From Numida meleagris (Eukaryota > Chordata > Aves > Galliformes > Numididae): a stretch of 64,000 nt of DNA. The notes beneath the pieces are model-generated. The model had not been told where the DNA came from. It saw only the letters and a list, made by a program, of their open reading frames with translations, and ran no database searches. Position numbers and translations under genes: made by a program. How positions within the stretch are numbered: the stretch's first letter is position 1; each line of letters begins with the position of its first letter. The stretch covers positions 34,180,260-34,244,259 of the forward strand of contig NC_034411.1 in assembly GCF_002078875.1 (NCBI RefSeq). The letters are read 5' to 3'. Below are positions 35,868-48,800 of the stretch, piece after piece.

Positions 35868-36140
35868 TTAAGTTGAAAGGTATCTCCTGGAGTCCATCTA
35901 GTTAGATCTGGTTACCCAAGGATGTATTCATTGTGGTCTTGAACAGCCCCAAGGATGGAGTTCTACAACTAGGCTGGGTAACCTGTTTCAATATTTAACC
36001 ATCTTTTGGTAAAGAAAATTCCTTAGATCTAATTGGGATTTCACACGTTCCAACTTGTCCATGGCCTGTTCTCCTACTGTTGTGCACCTCTGAGAGAGTC
36101 CTGCTCTGGCTACTCTGTATTCTCTGATCATGTGGCTCAG
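35868..36140 (-). mobile_element. Diverged CR1 LINE fragment, minus orientation
   Basis: In order: TTAAGTTGAAAGGTATCTCCTGGAGTCCATCTAG, GGTCTTGAACAGCCCCAAGGATGGAG, CTACAACTAGGCTGGGTAACCTGTTTCAATATTTAACCATC, GGTAAAGAAAATTCCTTAGATCTAATTGGGATTTC, CTGTTGTGCACCTCTGAGAGAGTCCTGCTCTGGC. This follows a reversed CR1 3' end block by block but with heavy divergence, and the coding sense is lost. It is older than the 13, 18 and 24 kb copies. Confidence 0.8.
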
Positions 36141-38860
36141 GAGAGGAAACAGTTCAAATTGTTTTGCAGTTGCCAAGGGCAGATACCAAGTGGAGTGGGA
36201 GTCATCAGCTCTGGCGATTTCCACCAGTCTGGAAATGACTGATCAGTAGGTACCAGTATATACTGCTCAGCCACAACGTGAGCCACCAACACCAACCACT
36301 GGTGACATGCCACCATAAGAAGGAAAATGTACTCTTGAAATGTACTGGCACAGGCATTTCCAGGGATTCTTAAATATAGTTTGTATTGCACTAAAGATAA
36401 ATGAAATCAGAATGGAACAGGAACAAAGAAGGGACATGAAAATGATTAGGGAGAATAGAGAGGAGTAAGAGAGCTTTATTTCTTTCAGATGGGTTAAAGG
36501 AAGGCTTTGGAAGGCATCTAACCTCTCTCTGTAAGTACATTAGCACCATTGGGTGTAAATGGGAAGGGATGAATGAAGACTTAGAAAAAATGTTTTCAAC
36601 ATGAAAGTAAGTGAGGCTTCTGAGCAGACTTGGGTAAGAGCAGTTGTAAAAATATGTGAAAGAAAAACAAAACCTCACTCTGGCATGGGACACTCTACAG
36701 TGGTAGCCTTTTTCTGAGTACGCTACTTGGTTTCTCAGGGTAGGCGTTCTGTTCAGGAGGAATTAGCTTGGCATTTCAGGACACTTGGTTGCAAGGCAAA
36801 CTTGCTCATGGATTTCTACGGAGAGAGGGCAAGATAAAAATACAGTAGCCCACAGCAAGAAACATCAGTGAAAGAAATTGTGTAACATTTACTCAGTTAC
36901 TCCGGGACTCTGTGCTTTCTAGGTCTTTCTTGTCCTTTAGCAGTCATAGTATCATGACTAAATAAAAATAATCATTTTCACAGTATACGTATTGATTTTT
37001 TTCTTCAGTTGTTTAATTTGGCAACATTCGATGTCCTTACAAGCAATTTAAACCAAATGATGAAACTGTAAGTTGAGTTAGTGCTTGTTAATCCTGGTAA
37101 GACTTTTGTTTTAGACACCCTGGTTCTAAAGCAAACTCAATTAAGTTGAATTCTAGCTGAGAGTCAGTTCTGATGTTTCTATTTCTGAAGTCATGATTTG
37201 AAGTTCTCAGTTGTTACAGCATTTTCATATTTTATATCTAATTTGGAAACTGTTCTGTATTTTGTGGTAAAACATTGGATACAGCACTGTGAGAACATGT
37301 TGAAACAGAAAGATATTCTGCTGTAAAATAACAGGTTAGTGATAAATGTATCAGGAGTAACAGAGTGGGATTAGATGGAGTACAGAAATATCAATAAGCG
37401 AATGGATTAGTGGCAATGGGTGACGTGGAAGCTCAAACTAAGGAAAAGCATGGAAATATTGAAGGAATATTTAGGAGATTTTTTTCTGGAGGGGGGAACA
37501 AGAGAGTATTAAGGTGGTTACCAATAAAATAGTTATTTCTATCATTTAAAAGTCAAAAGCAGAGAGAAAATAACAGCACTAGCGAGAGGCAGCACGAAGA
37601 ATGGTTTGGAAAGGCATATGCAACTAAAAGAAACAGAAGCTGCATGTTCATAAAGGGGATGTCTGACAGATAATCAACTGATGTTTGCATCAGCTTGCAT
37701 CAAGTCACTGGCAGTGACTGCAGTATCTAAGTTTTTAGATTAAAAAAAAAAAGTCTTTCCTCTAGATTGATCTTTAGGTGTATTTTCACTGAATTAATGG
37801 AACTGCAGCCTGGGTTGAATGAGTCCCTGTTGTTTTGATTTAGACCATATTTTCCCTAGCAAAGCTCGCCATTACTGTATTTTGTGTCACTGGGAGAATT
37901 TCTAATGTGCAAAGCTAAAAATAATGGGATACCTGCTGCATGTCAACTCTCATCTTCTGGCTCAAACACAGGCTTCCAAAACCCAGTCAGTGATTTTGCT
38001 TCTGAAATTACATGTTTGGATGCATGATGTTATCCAAAGAACATACTAGATAAATCCATATTTGCCACCTTCTCAAACAAAACTTTCATCATTTTTATGT
38101 AATGTAATTGTGCATATGATCACAGATACTACTGAACTGTTTCTAATTGCTTTTTCAGCTGGTAACATGTACAAACAAGTGTTTGATGCTTGGAGAAAGG
38201 AGTGTTTTTCAAAATGAAATCTGGAGCTGTTGCATTGTTGTACTGGGAAAAGGTGGAAGCGAGGAGATGAACAGCTCTGCGGCTTTCATGTACCTGCTTT
38301 CATCTTCACACTGATGACTTTTGGCATGAGGGAAGGGAACTTGTTTATAGGGAAGAGATGCATGTTTTCTAAGGCTAATTGACTGAGTTTGTATAATCAG
38401 AAATAATTCAGCAATACACGTGAGAACTTATCCAGATTAAGCCAGATGCATAATGCAATATGTTACTTAAAGATCTGTTGGCAGGAGGAATTTCCCTAGC
38501 CAGCTTCTCTTCTGAATTTGTGGCCCAAATCTGAAGTCCTTGATCCAGTAAAGCTAAGTGCATGATTTTTTCATGTTTGACAAAGAATTACAGGATTTTG
38601 CCCTCTAAGTTAAAGACATTTTTTTTAGAAAAATGTAAAAAAAGCTAATTGTTATGATAAATGTTCAGGTAAGGAGAATACGCTGTGATCTGCATTTAAT
38701 TTACAAACCATTTTTTTATTTTTAATGCTGTTGATCAAGAAAGTCATTAGGCTTGGTATCTAAGTTTTTACTCGTTATCAGTATGTGGATAACAGTTGCT
38801 GATAATTTGTAGGTGGAGAGAACAAGATGAAAGTTGTTTTTTGGTATAAATACAGTGCGG
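36141..38860. other. Non-coding stretch
   Basis: Unique AT-rich sequence. A CAG|GTAAGG word occurs near 38668 but lacks a pyrimidine tract. No gene or repeat recognised. Confidence 0.55.
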
Positions 38861-39030
38861 TTGTTCCTCCCTGGGTGTAGGGCTCTATGCTTGCCCCTGC
38901 TGAACCTCATGAGGTTCATCTCTGCCCAGCTCTCTAGCCTGTCTTGTTAAGGCGGATCAGGAAGACTCCTGGCTTTTTGTAGCAGGTTTTCCTGCCCTCC
39001 AGTTGTTTTGTGGATTCAATGAATTCAGTT
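38861..39030 (-). mobile_element. Diverged CR1 LINE fragment, internal region, minus orientation
   Basis: TTGTTCCTCCCTGGGTGTAGGGCTCTATGCTTGCCCCTGCTGAACCTCATGAGGTTCATCTCTGCCCAGCTCTCTAGCCTGTC is a familiar reversed CR1 block from upstream of the 3' end; weaker similarity continues through CCCTCCAGTTGTTTTGTGGATTC. No 3' tail is present, so this is an isolated internal fragment or the survivor of a larger deletion. Confidence 0.72.
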
Positions 39031-41055
39031 TTCCAGTTCCCCAAAGACTCTTATCTCACCCTGTGACACGAGCTGCAGTCCTGTGTAACTGTGCCACCCT
39101 TTACCATCGCTTGCTGGGTCCTTTTCCAGTCTTCCTGTGCTTCCTAAGGTGCTGGATTAAGCACAAGCATTATATGTAGTCCCTGGAGCCACAGGGGTGT
39201 CGGGCATCGGGATGCTGTTTGCCCAGAACTGGTGTGGCAGAGCTCTTCGTGGAGCAGCGAGGCTGAACCCCTTGGGGCATATTTCTGTTTTTCATGGTGA
39301 AATGTCTTTCTGAATACTAATTACCAACTGTTTTAATGTCTGCTGAGGGACTTAGCTCAAGGGGAGCAAAATGATTGTGATAATAGTTTGAAAAGAGTAC
39401 AAAAGCCACATTTTTAGCAAAGCAGTTGGCTTGCTTTGCATTAAACATGCCCTCAAGTTCCATATTTATTTTTAACGTATTCCTCCTGCAGCTTTTCATA
39501 CTCAACAGTGATTTCTCCTTGCTGTATAGCAACTGCTCAGCTTTCCTTGTCCCAAGCAGAGCTGTCAATCTTAAAGATTAAATTGGCATCATCCTTTCCC
39601 CAGCTCCAGCTGTCCTTGGCTTTCTTCAAGTTCTTGTCAGTGCAATCTCCTTATAGTGCACTATATAAATATAGAATATATGTATTTTAAAATCTTTACT
39701 GGTTTTGTTTCCTTTGGATTGTACCCAATCTATTAAAAAAAATTGTAAAAATTTTTTTTGGCATCCATGGAGATAATTGTAGTGTATAGTAATGTTTTGA
39801 ACATTATATTGCATTAATCTCCTTGCGTCACCAAGGGAATTCTGAATATGGGTTTATAGTCAGAAATCTAAAGACTGCTTTTCTTTTAGAACTTTTTGTC
39901 ATGATTGATAAACAAATTTGGATTTAAAGAAGAACGTGCATATAGGTCTGTTTTGAATTTTGAGCGGAGTTGAAATGCAATGAATAAGAATCAGCCTAAG
40001 TTAATCAACAAAAATCCTGGAATAATGAATGGCAAAACTACTAGGGTGAATGTCTTTCTACTTTTAAGTCTGCACTGCGGATTCTATCTTCACCCCAGTG
40101 GGGTTTTATTCCAATTTATATTTCTCCCGAGAATATAACTTTGGTTTTTGACAAGCCTTTTTTTTTTTCCTTTAAACAATTCTTCTATTTTAAATGTGGA
40201 AAGTGAAATATGTCCACTTGTCAGTCTTGTGTGTTATGGAAGGACCTCACTATAAATGCAGGACGGGTTTGTGAATTTAGTCTTTGAACACTGTGTATGT
40301 TGTAGAAATGTAGATTTGGTACATGGACTTGTAGACATCCCAAAGATTTGTGTCATACTCACGCTACATTTTTAAAGAAGTAAATAACACTATATTTGAC
40401 ATAGCAGTGCCAAAGAGGCCAGAGTATTCAGATAATTTTCTGTGAACGTTGAGTTTATATGAAGAACCTGTTAACACCATTAACCTCAACCCATTGTATC
40501 TCTGAGTAAGTACTACAGTAACAGATTGTCTGCTGTAATAAGCTGAGATGTCTGACTGTAGTCCGTATTTAGAACAGCTTAATTATAGGATTGTATCAAT
40601 AAAACACGGGTTGTCCTTTTATTTAACTTCTTGTTTGACTTTTCTATTTCAAATAACACCAAACTTAAGAATTTCTTTATGAAAATGCATTTCGTCCAGA
40701 AAAGGAACTTGCTATAGGCTGTATATCTGAAGGAGCTTGTATCCTCTGTTACAGAGGATGTGTGGGCAGAAGCAGTGTTGAGGTTGAGCAAACAGGTTCT
40801 TGTTCAAGATCTTGAGCTCGGCAGTCTCACCATCACCGTGGGGACAATGCAATTCAGGACACATGGCATTTTTTTGCTGAGACTGATCTTTGCATAGCCC
40901 ATCACAGTATTCAACCTGAAACTTGTAATTCATGTTCCTTTTTTACTAAATCTTTGTTTTGCTCCGTTATTCCATCTAACTCCAGTATGTTGTTTTGAAA
41001 ATAGGAATGATTACCAAACCACCTAAACGATATCCGCTCTCCTAGGCAGTATATT
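39031..41055. other. Non-coding stretch
   Basis: 39.05-39.28 kb is more GC-rich than its surroundings. The rest is AT-rich unique sequence with a small hairpin at 40.74 kb. No gene recognised. Confidence 0.55.
40741..40759. repeat. 9-bp-arm inverted repeat
   Basis: ATCCTCTGT and ACAGAGGAT are exact reverse complements separated by one T. Too short to assign a function. Confidence 0.75.
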
Positions 41056-41061
41056 GTGCTT

Positions 41062-41138
41062 TTAAGTAACTCTGTTTTTTTATTTGTTTTGCAGGTAAGT
41101 AGTGCTTACGACCTATTTATCAACAATTTATGGTAAGT
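41062..41138 (+). other. Candidate recursive-splice site with RS-exon
   Basis: A branchpoint-like TAAC (A near 41069), a pyrimidine-rich tract (TCTGTTTTTTTATTTGTTTT) and GCAG (41091-41094) form a strong 3' splice site. They are joined directly to GTAAGT (41095-41100), a strong 5' splice site, giving the zero-length-exon motif of recursive splicing. A second strong donor, TATG|GTAAGTG, begins at 41133, so the sequence 41095-41132 would be a 38-nt RS-exon; 38 is not a multiple of three and two of its three frames contain a stop. In vertebrates such sites lie in very long introns, often of neuronal adhesion genes, and the RS-exon is normally skipped. If real, a long gene is transcribed on the + strand here. 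No transcript evidence is available. Confidence 0.5.
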
Positions 41139-42176
41139 GTATTTTATATTCAGGAAAAACTGAGGTTAAATTTGTGTTTTGTTCTGTAAGGGGACAGTAT
41201 GGAAGTTAGTCATGCAATAAGATTTGTTTCAGGTGCTAGTCTATACCCCGAATCCTCACAGATGTGGGTTTACAATGTTTTTCTCCTCGTGGTATTACTC
41301 ATCTATTGTAGAAATAAATAAATATAAATAAATACTCAAGGCATTACTTAAGGAAGTTGATCAAGGGATGTTTACTTTAAACAAAATAAACAAATGTTTC
41401 TGTTTTACTTTCAACTCCTCTCAACTATAGTAATGTTGGAGATATTTGTAGCTAGAATAAATAAAAACCTCACCCACAAATGCATTACATAAACCTTGAT
41501 GTCCCTGTAACTTTTAGAAGCCTTGTTACAGGATATTTCTTAAACTCTCCTACTTATCCTGTCTGTGCCTTGATGAAAATAACATTAATGCTTACTTCTT
41601 GTCTACCTAATTTAATTAATAGATCTCAGTGTGCCTCCGGAAAGATGCTGTTGTCATTATCCTTATTGTCCTGCTGGGGAATGAGTATGGTGAAGAGACC
41701 ATATTTGTAGTGTATGAAGAGACCTGTCCCAGATCACTAGCAGGGCTCTGACAGGGCTTAACATTCTCTGCGGGAGCACACACACCCTAAAATAAATCTG
41801 ATTTTTCTAACACGTGTCATTTGTCCCATTAGTTTTAAGTCTTAATATATTTACTTTCTGTCCAAGCAGATTTTCATATTTAATTTGTCCATTTATAGCT
41901 TTTTTTACTTCCCAGCCTCTCCGGAGTCAGCTATTATACTGCTGATGTACTATGAAATGTATAACAGCTTAGAGCCACAATGTTTGAAGTTTAATAAGTG
42001 TACAAGGTGTGGTTTTTTTCCTGTGGAAGGACTGATAGACTCTCAGCATTTGGCACAGTTGCTGTTCAAGAATGTGACCTCCTTAGAAAATGTCCCTGTG
42101 TTTTTCCTTCTCATAGTTTTAATTTTGTATAAGTTTTTTTGTACGTAGTCTAGAAATAACAACAACAATTATTACC

Positions 42177-42194
42177 TTTTTTTTTTTTTTTTTT
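42177..42194. repeat. Poly-T (T18)
   Basis: Run of 18 T, 25 bp upstream of a good splice acceptor. It may serve as part of an extended pyrimidine tract if the acceptor is used. Confidence 0.9.
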
Positions 42195-42220
42195 AAACAC
42201 CTTCTCTTTTCTCTTTGTAG

Positions 42221-42341
42221 GTCTTGGTTTTTGTCCTGGAGCACATTTATTTTGAATTCATATTATTATCTTCAACTGATCACATAACGCAGTCCTCCTT
42301 AGTCACAGAGGCTTTTTCCTTAGCATACCTTGACAGCACCC
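42221..42341 (+). other. Exon-like segment, 121 nt, unproven
   Basis: The segment is preceded by a very strong 3' splice site (T18, then CTTCTCTTTTCTCTTTGTAG) with a TTTAAAC branchpoint-like word at a suitable distance, and is followed by GTAAGTTTA, a good donor although the exon ends CCC rather than CAG. One frame is open throughout, but its translation shows no domain that I recognise. It may be a cryptic exon, an alternative non-coding exon, or coincidence. It shares the + strand with the recursive-splice motif 1.1 kb upstream. Confidence 0.2.
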
Positions 42342-43936
42342 GTAAGTTTATGATCCAGTTTATGTTTGTTTTAAACTCTGCTCCTTCGAAGGTGTTTGTA
42401 ATACCGGTGGCTGATTTAGCTGATTTTGTTTGAATATATTTTCTTGTTTTCCCATGGCGTCTTCTCCAGAGGTTTCCCTTACTTTTGTTGCTTGCTTTCT
42501 GTCATCTTTTGTAAAATGCTTTGCCAGAAGTTTATTACTCTACGTCAACTATTATTTTCTTCCTTAAGATTTTTCTAGTGCATACTTCTGCATGTGCGTG
42601 CAAAAGCGACGTAGCTGTATTTAAACCAACAGGGAGACAGAGATATACGATGTTTGTGTCTGGAGAGATGTAGCAGACCTGGATGCAGAGCTGCATATTC
42701 TTTCCAGAGGTCAAATCTGAATTCCTTCTGCCTCTTGAGATATCATTATCATATTGCATCCCTTTCTCTCTGTTCTGTGCAAAGTTGTCTAGATTGTTGT
42801 ATTTCTATAATTTAAAGTTCTGACTGCATGTTACAGTGCTGGGATGGTCAAAGAAGGAGGCAGAATGGTTACTTTTCGTTTGGTTTCTCCTTTGTTCTAC
42901 CCACTCCGGGGTGGGGGACCCTCTCAGGAGCTTATCCTGTCAGAGTCTCAGCTTGTGGTCCAGCTGCAGGGAAAGGCTTCAAGAGGTGATTTCCTAGATC
43001 TGATGCCTTGTGTTAGGCCTTGAATTAAGAAGTTCAAGATGGAACTGCTGACTATTCTGTGTCTATTGTAGTTCAAAGCACTAGCAGGCTTTCTGAATGA
43101 AAATGTTGTCTCTGAACAACATTAAAAAAGAAAATGACTCTGGTGCTAATTGACTCAAATGTATTTTTGTATTTTTATTGTACTTTTTACATACCTTTTA
43201 ATATGTTTTCCTAACATTGAACATATTTCCTTCCAGTGGAATCAGAGTGTATTACATAAGCAGATCATGTTGCAAAACCACATCTTAGTGTATTGTGGTC
43301 TCAGAAATTTGTAGCATGCATTTCTGCTATTCTGAGGCAACGTCTTCAAAAAAGTTGTAGAAATATGGAAATTTATACTGGTTCAAGTAAAATTATATTC
43401 TAGGATTGTGTTGGAAATAGCAACATGTGAGACATATTCTGTTGCAATAAGCAAAAAAAATAATTAGGGTTAAAGATTCATCCTTATTAAAAAATATTGT
43501 AAATGTAGAGATATTACGGATATAAGTTTTAAAGTATTCAGATATATCAGGTGATTAGTCATGAAAAATATGCTGTAGCTCTTCAAAACAATATTCCTTA
43601 TTGTTGCTGAATATATTTCCTGCAGATTTTCCAAAATGTTCGTCATTTGGAATGAGATAAAAATGTTTAAAAATATTCAAGAAATTTCTTGCATCTTGAG
43701 CTGGTTTTTGTTGTTGTTGTTGCAAATGATCTCAGCCAAGACAATGCCTTACATGCATAAAAGTTCTCAGAAAAGTAGTAACTTAACTAGTTAATGAAAA
43801 TATTTCTAGAAGTACTCTTATTTCCATTTAACTAGGAGCTTCTGTGCTGAAGCTGCTGAAAATAAATGATTTCTTCCAAGAAACTCATGAAGCATTGTCT
43901 GCTCTGAAAGTGTTTTTTACTTTCTATTCTGGATAA

Positions 43937-43974
43937 GCATATTAATTAAGGACATGCATATTAATCAAGGGCAT
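43937..43974. repeat. 19-bp tandem duplication
   Basis: GCATATTAATTAAGGACAT is followed directly by GCATATTAATCAAGGGCAT, with two mismatches. Confidence 0.92.
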
Positions 43975-45457
43975 CTCTGTACTGTGGCATGATATGGGCA
44001 CTGCTATGCATCTTCCTTGGACAGGCTTTCTGGCTGTGACAGTGTGGGAAAAGAAGACCAGTCTGTTCTAATTTCCGCTAACAGCAAGAAACAGCCACAA
44101 TCACCTGTCCTTTCACCATAAAATTTTGTGCACTATTTATCTTTCCTGTTTTTCTTTAATATGTTTTGCTGTTGTATTCTTTGCTATGGAACACTATGAA
44201 TTCTGATCAGACAATTGGCTTTGTTTTCCCAGAACTATTATCATCATTACTCTTAATACAATGAGATTGAGCATTAATGTAAGTAATGGTCCCGTTTCCT
44301 TTGTCTCAGTAGTTTTACGGTACTTCTCTTTTATATGCAGTCAAGTTCATATCTCCTACTGGCTTTATATGGCAGGGATTTACTCCAATATAGAAGCAAA
44401 AACCATAAGCAGGTTGTTTCAATAGAAATAATTAAACTGAATCCAGCACATTCCATTTCACATCTTATCAGAGTAAAGCAGCTAGATTATTAATTTATTA
44501 AAATAACCATAAAATGCCAGTTCATCTGTGTGACTCCATTTTAATACGCAACTGTCACATCCAGTGTTACGTAATTCTTTCATTACTATAGTTTCTTCAG
44601 TGAAGGAAAGAATAAAAATGGTGGCTGTCTGGCATATATATTCATGACTCTGTGTTCTCGATGAGTTACCCTGATACACTTATGCTTGGAAACCAATGTG
44701 TTAAGTGGCATTAAATCTTGAACTTTAGTGTATGAGGCCATAAGACTATTTCTAGCACTTGTATTTTAAATAAGATGTATTTGATAGCCATGGTACATGT
44801 GTTTTTTTCTTTTTTTTCTGGAAGAATACATAGCATTTCATTGGAGTTTACGCTAAACTCGTGTAAACTGTGAAAGACATTTGAACTCGTCTATAATAAC
44901 ATAAAATCTACTGACATTTTCTCTCCTGACCTTCAGTGCTTAAGTGCAGATTTCTGTAGGCCACCTTCTCTACTGCTAAGCTTTTCTTGGCAGAACTTTT
45001 CTAATACCATCAAACTGAAAAAATATCTGTAGTAGTCTTGGGGTTTTTCTCAACGTTTTTTGCTAGCTGCCTTGATGAAATTACATGAGAATTCATATGC
45101 AATCTTGGAAGTGTGAAAGGTGCTAAGAGCAAAAGTAGGTACCCTGCCTTTCTTAACATAGTTTGGGAGGATCGAGACTGTATTTTGACCTTAGCATACA
45201 TACGACAACTTTGTGCGCATTATGATTCTTTTTGAAACTTCATGGATATACAAAGCTTTTGAAGTGAACCATGAGTGATTATAGTCTGGACAATCACTAG
45301 AGATGAATCTCTCTCAATCCCCCACTTTCACTAGGCTTTTTGAAACATCTGGGAAAAGATGTGAAAGCAAAAGAGATACGTAGCAAGAAGACAAGGCACT
45401 AATTTCTACCATCCAAAAATTAAAAATCCATCTTTCATATAAGAGAACAACTTTTGG

Positions 45458-45800
45458 AAAGATTGATCTGATAAATGTTTATAAATATCTGAAGGAAGGT
45501 GGGTGGCAAATGGATGAGGCCAGACTCTTCTCAGTGATACGTAGTGATAGGATGAGGAGCAGTGGCCTAAAACTTGAATATAGGAAGTTCTGTACTAACA
45601 CGCAGAAGAACTTCTTTATAGGAAGGGTGACGGAACACTGGAGTAGGTTGCCCAGAGAGGTTGTGGAGTCTCCTTCTGTGGAGATATTCAAGACCTGTCT
45701 GGATGCCTGCCTGCACAACCTGTTGTAGGGCGCCTGCTTTAGCAGGGGATTTGGACTCGATGATCTCTTGAGGTCCCTTCCAACCCTTATGATTCTGTTA
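45458..45800 (+). mobile_element. CR1 LINE 3' end with ORF2 remnant
   Basis: TGATCTGATAAATGTTTATAAATATCTGAAGGAAGGTGGG, TGATAGGATGAGGAGCAGTGGCC, GTTGCCCAGAGAGGTTGTGGAGTCTCC, CTCGATGATCTCTTGAGGTCCCTTCCAACCCTTATGATTCTG follow the CR1 3' region in order. The + frame at 45510-45728 reads SDRMRSSGLKLEYRKF, KNFFIGRVTEHWSRLPREV and SPSVEIFKTCLDACLHNLL, the C-terminal end of ORF2. The tail has a single ATGATTCTG unit. It is 5'-truncated. The motif set differs from the 18- and 24-kb copies, so it is probably a different subfamily. Confidence 0.95.
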
Positions 45801-48800
45801 TTGTCGAAATGGAAGGAAACTATCAGAGGTTTTATAGTTCAGTAACTGTAGAAATGTAACAGATTACTAATGCTGTTTTTAGTTCTTTCCAAATATTTCA
45901 TTTAGCATCCTTTAAAACTTACATGGTTTTGACTAGTTTACATATTAAAATATGTAATATCTCAAGCAGAGATAAGCATGATTGGTTTCGTGAGAGTGGC
46001 AGGGTCTCAATATGGTATTTTTAAAGTTGCCAGATTAAAGGAGGATACGCCATTTAAAGGACAGTGCTAGTGGCAGTTTCTCTGCTTTGTATCATTTGTA
46101 TATCTTAGGAAGCAGATCTGAGGGGTCACATCTGAGTGTATGAGAGGATGTTCCCATTTTATGACATTTACCCTTCTTACTGTCTGCAAGCCCTTCCCAA
46201 AAGGTTGCAAATTAATACTAACTTCAGTGGTGACTTTAATGATGCTGAGTATTTGTCTACAGGCTGAATTGATACTGCCAAAGTGCTGTCACTGAGCAGT
46301 CAGGTACTGTTGAATTGTAGTGGTGATCAAAATGGCTCGTTGGGCCAAATTCGTACTAATAGCTTACAGATGAAATTCTGAAATTCTGTTCCCTTTTATC
46401 TTTTTTTTTTTCCATTTAAAATGTTAATTTTTTTCTGTGTGGTTTCTAATACTTTTGAAACAACAGCCATTTTGCTAACTTGACTTTAAAGCTGAAAGTT
46501 TCAGGTTGCAAACTACAACAAACTGGTATGATGTCTGTGCTACACTTAAAACTCTGGGGCTGCCTGAATTCTGGTGCTGCTCAAGTTCTCTCCTCCTCTG
46601 CATTTGTATTGTTCTGTCATGTGCATGAGAGCAGAGACTCATCCTTTAGCCAAACAGTGCAGACTGGTTGCGAGTGGGGATGCTTGTGTCTGTGGTACTC
46701 TGCTCATAATTGGTATCCTCTGCCCTTTACTTCATGCCTGTGAGTAACTAACATGGACAATTTTGCCTGCTTTTAGACAGTAAAAATAGAAAGGGTCTTG
46801 GAAAGAGAGGGTAAGCAAATTGCAGCATAAATATACCCACTGATACGGTAAGCTGTGATGAAACAAAGATTGACAACAGTTCAGCTTTATATGGATGGAA
46901 AGAGTTCAGCTTTTCATCTTGAGGATTTTAGTCGTGATCTTTTCTGGAAACAAAAATACAAACCCTTTCACTATTATGAGTTTCCACGTAATTATTACTG
47001 ACATATACTTGTTTGTCAAAACTTAATGGACTGCAAAAAATTGGAGTGTCTTATCAAGTGCATCTAAATTCATGTTTTAATTCAGACCAGGAGCGCAATT
47101 CTGAAGTGAATTTCCCCTTTGGTTCATTTTGGTTGAGCAGAAGTCTTGAAATGCATGATCTTGATGTGTTTTTGATGAAACTCAACTGGAAGATGCGCTC
47201 TGGGAGTCCTGAATGCAGTCCAGATGCAAGGTAGCTTCAGGCCAACACACTGGAGCAGAGCTAGGATGAAGGTTAACCAAAGAAACAAAAACATAAAGTA
47301 TGTACAGTCGGGATGATGTATTCTCAGCACTATTTTTTTTCTACGGACCTGTCATTATTTGTCTGTAATACCTGATAACAAATATCTAGCGAGTATGACC
47401 ACATGTCGTAAGGACCGTTATTACCTTAACAAGTAGAAGCAACTCTGTTTTGGACAAAGATACTGTGTCTACTTTTATGATTTATACTAATGCAGTTCCT
47501 GCATAAAGTCTTAATACTTTTCATTGTGCTTGATACCGATACAATACCACATAAATGTGCATCAGTCTTCAGATGAAGAAGATGCCTGTTAGAAAGTGTC
47601 AAATCTGAGAATTAAGAAATGAATGTTTCTGACCAGTGTTGCAATGGATTCAGACATATTTCCATTGAAAAGCCCAGTTGTTCATTTTATCTGCAAAGAT
47701 AACTCGGGATCCTTGTACTAACAACAGAGAGACATCAACCTTCAGTTGCAGGATGAGTGCTGTGTGTTGGGCACTCCCAGGGAGTGGTCTGTGCCTTTTT
47801 TTGCATGTTGTAAAGTATAAGTCCAAAGCGAGAATGACTTGTTGGAGTTAATAGCTGATGCATAAACCCTTGCCTCTGTTTCCTCACATTAATATCATTA
47901 ATATTCAGAAAAACTGGAGTAGCTGATTGTGTTACATCATTGTTGCTGTTTCTTTGGTTTTGTTTCTTTTTTTAATACTTTGGAGAATGAAATGAGGCTG
48001 CTGTGGGTTTTTAGTGATATCCTATTCTAGGCACTGTGCAAAGCTTCAACACCTTTCCGTATACCAGCTGAGTGTGTGCTGACTGACAACGTAATGACTG
48101 AACTCATGACATTCTTGAATGAAGTTGAGTGTTGCTGAACACTGGGGGAAGATGTCATGAAATTGCCAGTGTGACAAGTGTAATGCAGTGTGGTAGTGTC
48201 AGGGAGGCCGCTGGTGAATGAAAGAAAAACTGAAAAAATCGTAAGTAAAAAAGCAGAGGAGATAAATGCACTGTAAATATATATATATATCACCCATAAC
48301 AAAGTTTTTTTTAATTAGTAATGCTACCGACAGATTAAAAACTTGTCCCTGAACCATTGTTATTCACGTATGCAGTGAAGATGATGAGAATTTAATTACA
48401 GCAATAATGATTTCCTCTTATAAATAACAAACTGCTACACAGAGGAGATTGCTGCCATTACCCCATTATTCATTTGTGTGGGGAGACGAGAGGATGAAGG
48501 GATGAAATGGCTGGGCTGAGATCACTCAGCAAATCCATACAGGTTGAGCAATAGGTTCCCATATATCCCTAAGTCCCAGGCCAATGCTCCATGCTTGCAG
48601 TGACTAGAAAAAAAAACAAGCACCAGCTTGTGGTCCTATTGATGTAGGACAGGTCTATAAGGGTCTTCTCACCAAGCTTCTGGGACATGTGGCTGTTCTG
48701 GTGGCCTCAGCCTACATAGGCTGTACATAGCTGGTTTGTGACAGGGAGGAGGAAAACTAGGGTTGGATTCTTCCTCCTCCTTCTCTGATAGGTGGCCACT

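Larger units (their letters stand above)
41139..45457. other. Non-coding stretch with exon-like splice signals
   Basis: AT-rich DNA downstream of the recursive-splice candidate. It contains the exon-like segment at 42.2 kb, a 19-bp duplication at 43.9 kb and a further isolated acceptor-like motif ending at 44340 (CTTCTCTTTTATATGCAG). No recognised gene or repeat. Confidence 0.5.
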
